From Promethearchaeota archaeon (GTDB lineage Archaea; Asgardarchaeota; Lokiarchaeia; Sigynarchaeales; SOKP01), in assembly GCA_019894655.1 (NCBI GenBank), contig JAGXNZ010000272.1, forward strand, positions 1-6,328: a stretch of 6,328 nt of DNA, given 5' to 3'. Under the pieces are notes generated by a model. The model did no database searches. It had not been told where the DNA came from and saw nothing but the letters and a program-made list of their open reading frames with translations. This document shows, in pieces, positions 4,927 to 6,328 of the stretch; within the stretch, counting starts at the first letter, position 1; each line of letters starts with the position of its first letter. The position numbers and the translations under genes are program-made.

Positions 4927-6328
4927 ATTATAGGAGGTTTTAGAGGCCAATTATTACATATCGACTTAACAACAAAACAAATCTTTATTGAACCATTAGT
5001 GGAAGAAATAGCGAAAAACTTTCTAGGTGGATCAGGATACGCTTGTCGTTATTTATACGACAAATTAAGTATAGATACAAATCCATTGTCTCCAGAAAAT
5101 ATTATTATTATAATGACTGGTCCATTAAATGGAACTTTTGCGCCAAATACCGGAAGATGGGTCGTATGTTCAAAATCACCCTACACAGGTATTTGGGGAG
5201 AATCTAATTGCGGGAGTTGGTTTGGTGCAGAGTTAAAAAAAGCAGGTTATGATGGAATTATAATATCTGGAGCATCAGATGAACCAGTTTATCTAGAAAT
5301 TAAAGATAATGAGGTTCAACTCAAAGACGCTAATTTTTTATGGGGGAGAGGGACATTTTATACTACTGAAAAATTAAAAGTTCTTTTTGGTGACGAAAAA
5401 GCTAAAGTTGCTTGTATCGGACAAGCTGGTGAAAATCTCGTAAAGTATGCTAATATTGTATCCGAAGAAAGGGCTGCCGGAAGAACTGGAATGGGAGCCA
5501 TTTTTGGTTCAAAAAAGCTTAAGGCAATAATTGTTAAGGGAACAAAAATTAAATTGGAAGTATCAAATCAAGAGGAATTACGAAAGGCAATAATAAAAGC
5601 AAGAGACCATGTAAAATTGTCCTTTGCCTCACAGATATTGGGAGAATTAGGAACATCTGGTGCGATGGATATGTATAATATGACTGGTGAACTACCAATT
5701 AAGTATTTTTCTCAACCTGAATGGGAAGGCGCTGGCAAAATATCTGGAGCAACGATGGCAGAAACGATTTTAGTTAAAAATCGATTTTGCCACTCTTGTG
5801 TTATTGGCTGTGGTAGAAGGGTTGCTGTTAAAGAAGGTATGTATAAAACAGACGAGATAGAGGGTCCAGAATATGAAACTCTTGTATCCTACGGAGCATT
5901 CCTTTTAAACGACAACCTGGAATGGATTGTTTACATCAATAAAAAGTGTTTTGACTACGGAATTGATACGATAAGTTCCGGAGCTATTATATCTTGTTTG
6001 ACACACCATTTCGAGCAAGAAAATATAACAACGGATGATATTGATGGGTTAAAACCTGAATGGGGAAATATTAAGGTAATCGAAGAATTATTAGAAAAAA
6101 TTGTGTTCAAGGAAGGAATTGGCAAAGTATTAGCAGAAGGATCTAATGTTCTAGCTAAAAAGTTTAATATTTCGCAAGAAGAGATTGCTACGGTTAATGG
6201 TTTAGAAGTTACATATCACGATCCCCGCTCTAATTATGGTACAGCACTATCTTATGGCATTGGATTAAAGGGTCCATCCCACAACTTATTAGATGCCTAC
6301 TATGTATTAAATGGGGTTCCATTAGAAG
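4927..6328 (+). CDS. aor: Tungsten-type aldehyde ferredoxin oxidoreductase, N-terminal three-quarters (runs off right edge)
   Basis: The enzyme oxidises aldehydes to carboxylic acids with ferredoxin as acceptor, using a tungsten bis-pterin cofactor and one [4Fe-4S] cluster, usually in the cytoplasm of anaerobes. Numbering from 4927, the family N-terminus reads GGFRGQLLHIDLTT (3-16). Arg77 and Asn94 (SNCGSWFGAEL) match the pterin-binding region, and ERAAGRTGMGAIFGSKKLKAI spans about 181-201. Cluster ligands are Cys288, Cys291 and Cys295 (CHSCVIGC). EGPEYE (312-317) and His454 correspond to Glu313 and His448 of the Pyrococcus furiosus enzyme. The fourth cysteine and second pterin motif lie beyond the edge; the Pyrococcus enzyme has about 605 residues. 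The first pterin motif, DxxGLD, reads FDYGID (342-347) and lacks its first aspartate. No ATG, GTG or TTG lies in frame at the N-terminus: the first is GTG 4999, then ATG 5113, both too late. The start is therefore uncertain. Its substrate cannot be told from sequence. Confidence 0.92.
   Translation, partial: MIGGFRGQLLHIDLTTKQIFIEPLVEEIAKNFLGGSGYACRYLYDKLSIDTNPLSPENIIIIMTGPLNGTFAPNTGRWVVCSKSPYTGIWGESNCGSWFGAELKKAGYDGIIISGASDEPVYLEIKDNEVQLKDANFLWGRGTFYTTEKLKVLFGDEKAKVACIGQAGENLVKYANIVSEERAAGRTGMGAIFGSKKLKAIIVKGTKIKLEVSNQEELRKAIIKARDHVKLSFASQILGELGTSGAMDMYNMTGELPIKYFSQPEWEGAGKISGATMAETILVKNRFCHSCVIGCGRRVAVKEGMYKTDEIEGPEYETLVSYGAFLLNDNLEWIVYINKKCFDYGIDTISSGAIISCLTHHFEQENITTDDIDGLKPEWGNIKVIEELLEKIVFKEGIGKVLAEGSNVLAKKFNISQEEIATVNGLEVTYHDPRSNYGTALSYGIGLKGPSHNLLDAYYVLNGVPLE

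Noticed and set aside
4932..4938. AGGAGGT as a strong ribosome binding site
   Set aside because: It mostly encodes the conserved Gly-Gly of the oxidoreductase N-terminus, and no ATG, GTG or TTG in that frame follows at a usable distance.
4917..4943. GTG-started frame just before the oxidoreductase
   Set aside because: It stops at TAG after eight codons, and the GTG is itself part of the ribosome binding site, so it is unlikely to be a real start unless an indel is present.
1..6328. CRISPR array, tRNA, rRNA, insertion sequence or attachment site
   Set aside because: No regularly spaced repeats, no cloverleaf-like sequence, no transposase and no long terminal repeats were seen anywhere in the window.

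Overview
The window is a strongly AT-rich stretch that reads as archaeal, and by general gene flavour most like an Asgard (Lokiarchaeia-type) archaeon. The visible grounds are a tungsten-type aldehyde ferredoxin oxidoreductase, an acyl-CoA dehydrogenase-like N-terminus, and TATA-like boxes at leaderless spacing before some genes. GGTG-type ribosome binding sites precede others, and T-tracts sit behind the minus-strand genes. The lineage is an inference from style; no rRNA or other marker gene is present.

Layout from left to right. Positions 1-371 (minus) hold the N-terminal part of an acyl-CoA dehydrogenase-like protein that runs off the left edge. A divergent intergenic region (372-663) is rich in short inverted repeats. 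It is followed by a complete NAD-dependent sugar-nucleotide epimerase/dehydratase (664-1566, plus). Converging on it is a 70-residue acidic coiled-coil protein with four clustered cysteines (1648-1860, minus). Next, also on the minus strand, are a 681-residue DUF4139-family protein (1986-4031) and a thioredoxin-fold protein with a WCPDC active site (4117-4617). A divergent region (4618-4926) contains a possible decayed small gene and a TATA-box promoter. It leads into a plus-strand tungsten aldehyde ferredoxin oxidoreductase that runs off the right edge (about 4927-6328).

The genes do not form one obvious pathway. The oxidoreductase and the acyl-CoA dehydrogenase-like protein suggest anaerobic aldehyde, organic-acid or fatty-acid metabolism. 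The epimerase suggests surface-glycan or nucleotide-sugar work, and the thioredoxin suggests thiol redox control. The three central minus-strand genes are each followed by a T-tract and may be separate transcripts.

The points most worth a second look are the oxidoreductase start, which has a good ribosome binding site but only ATT/ATA codons where the start should be; the four-cysteine coiled-coil microprotein; and a possible frameshifted small-gene remnant just upstream of the oxidoreductase. I found no CRISPR array, tRNA, rRNA or insertion sequence, and nothing that clearly amounts to a new multi-gene system.
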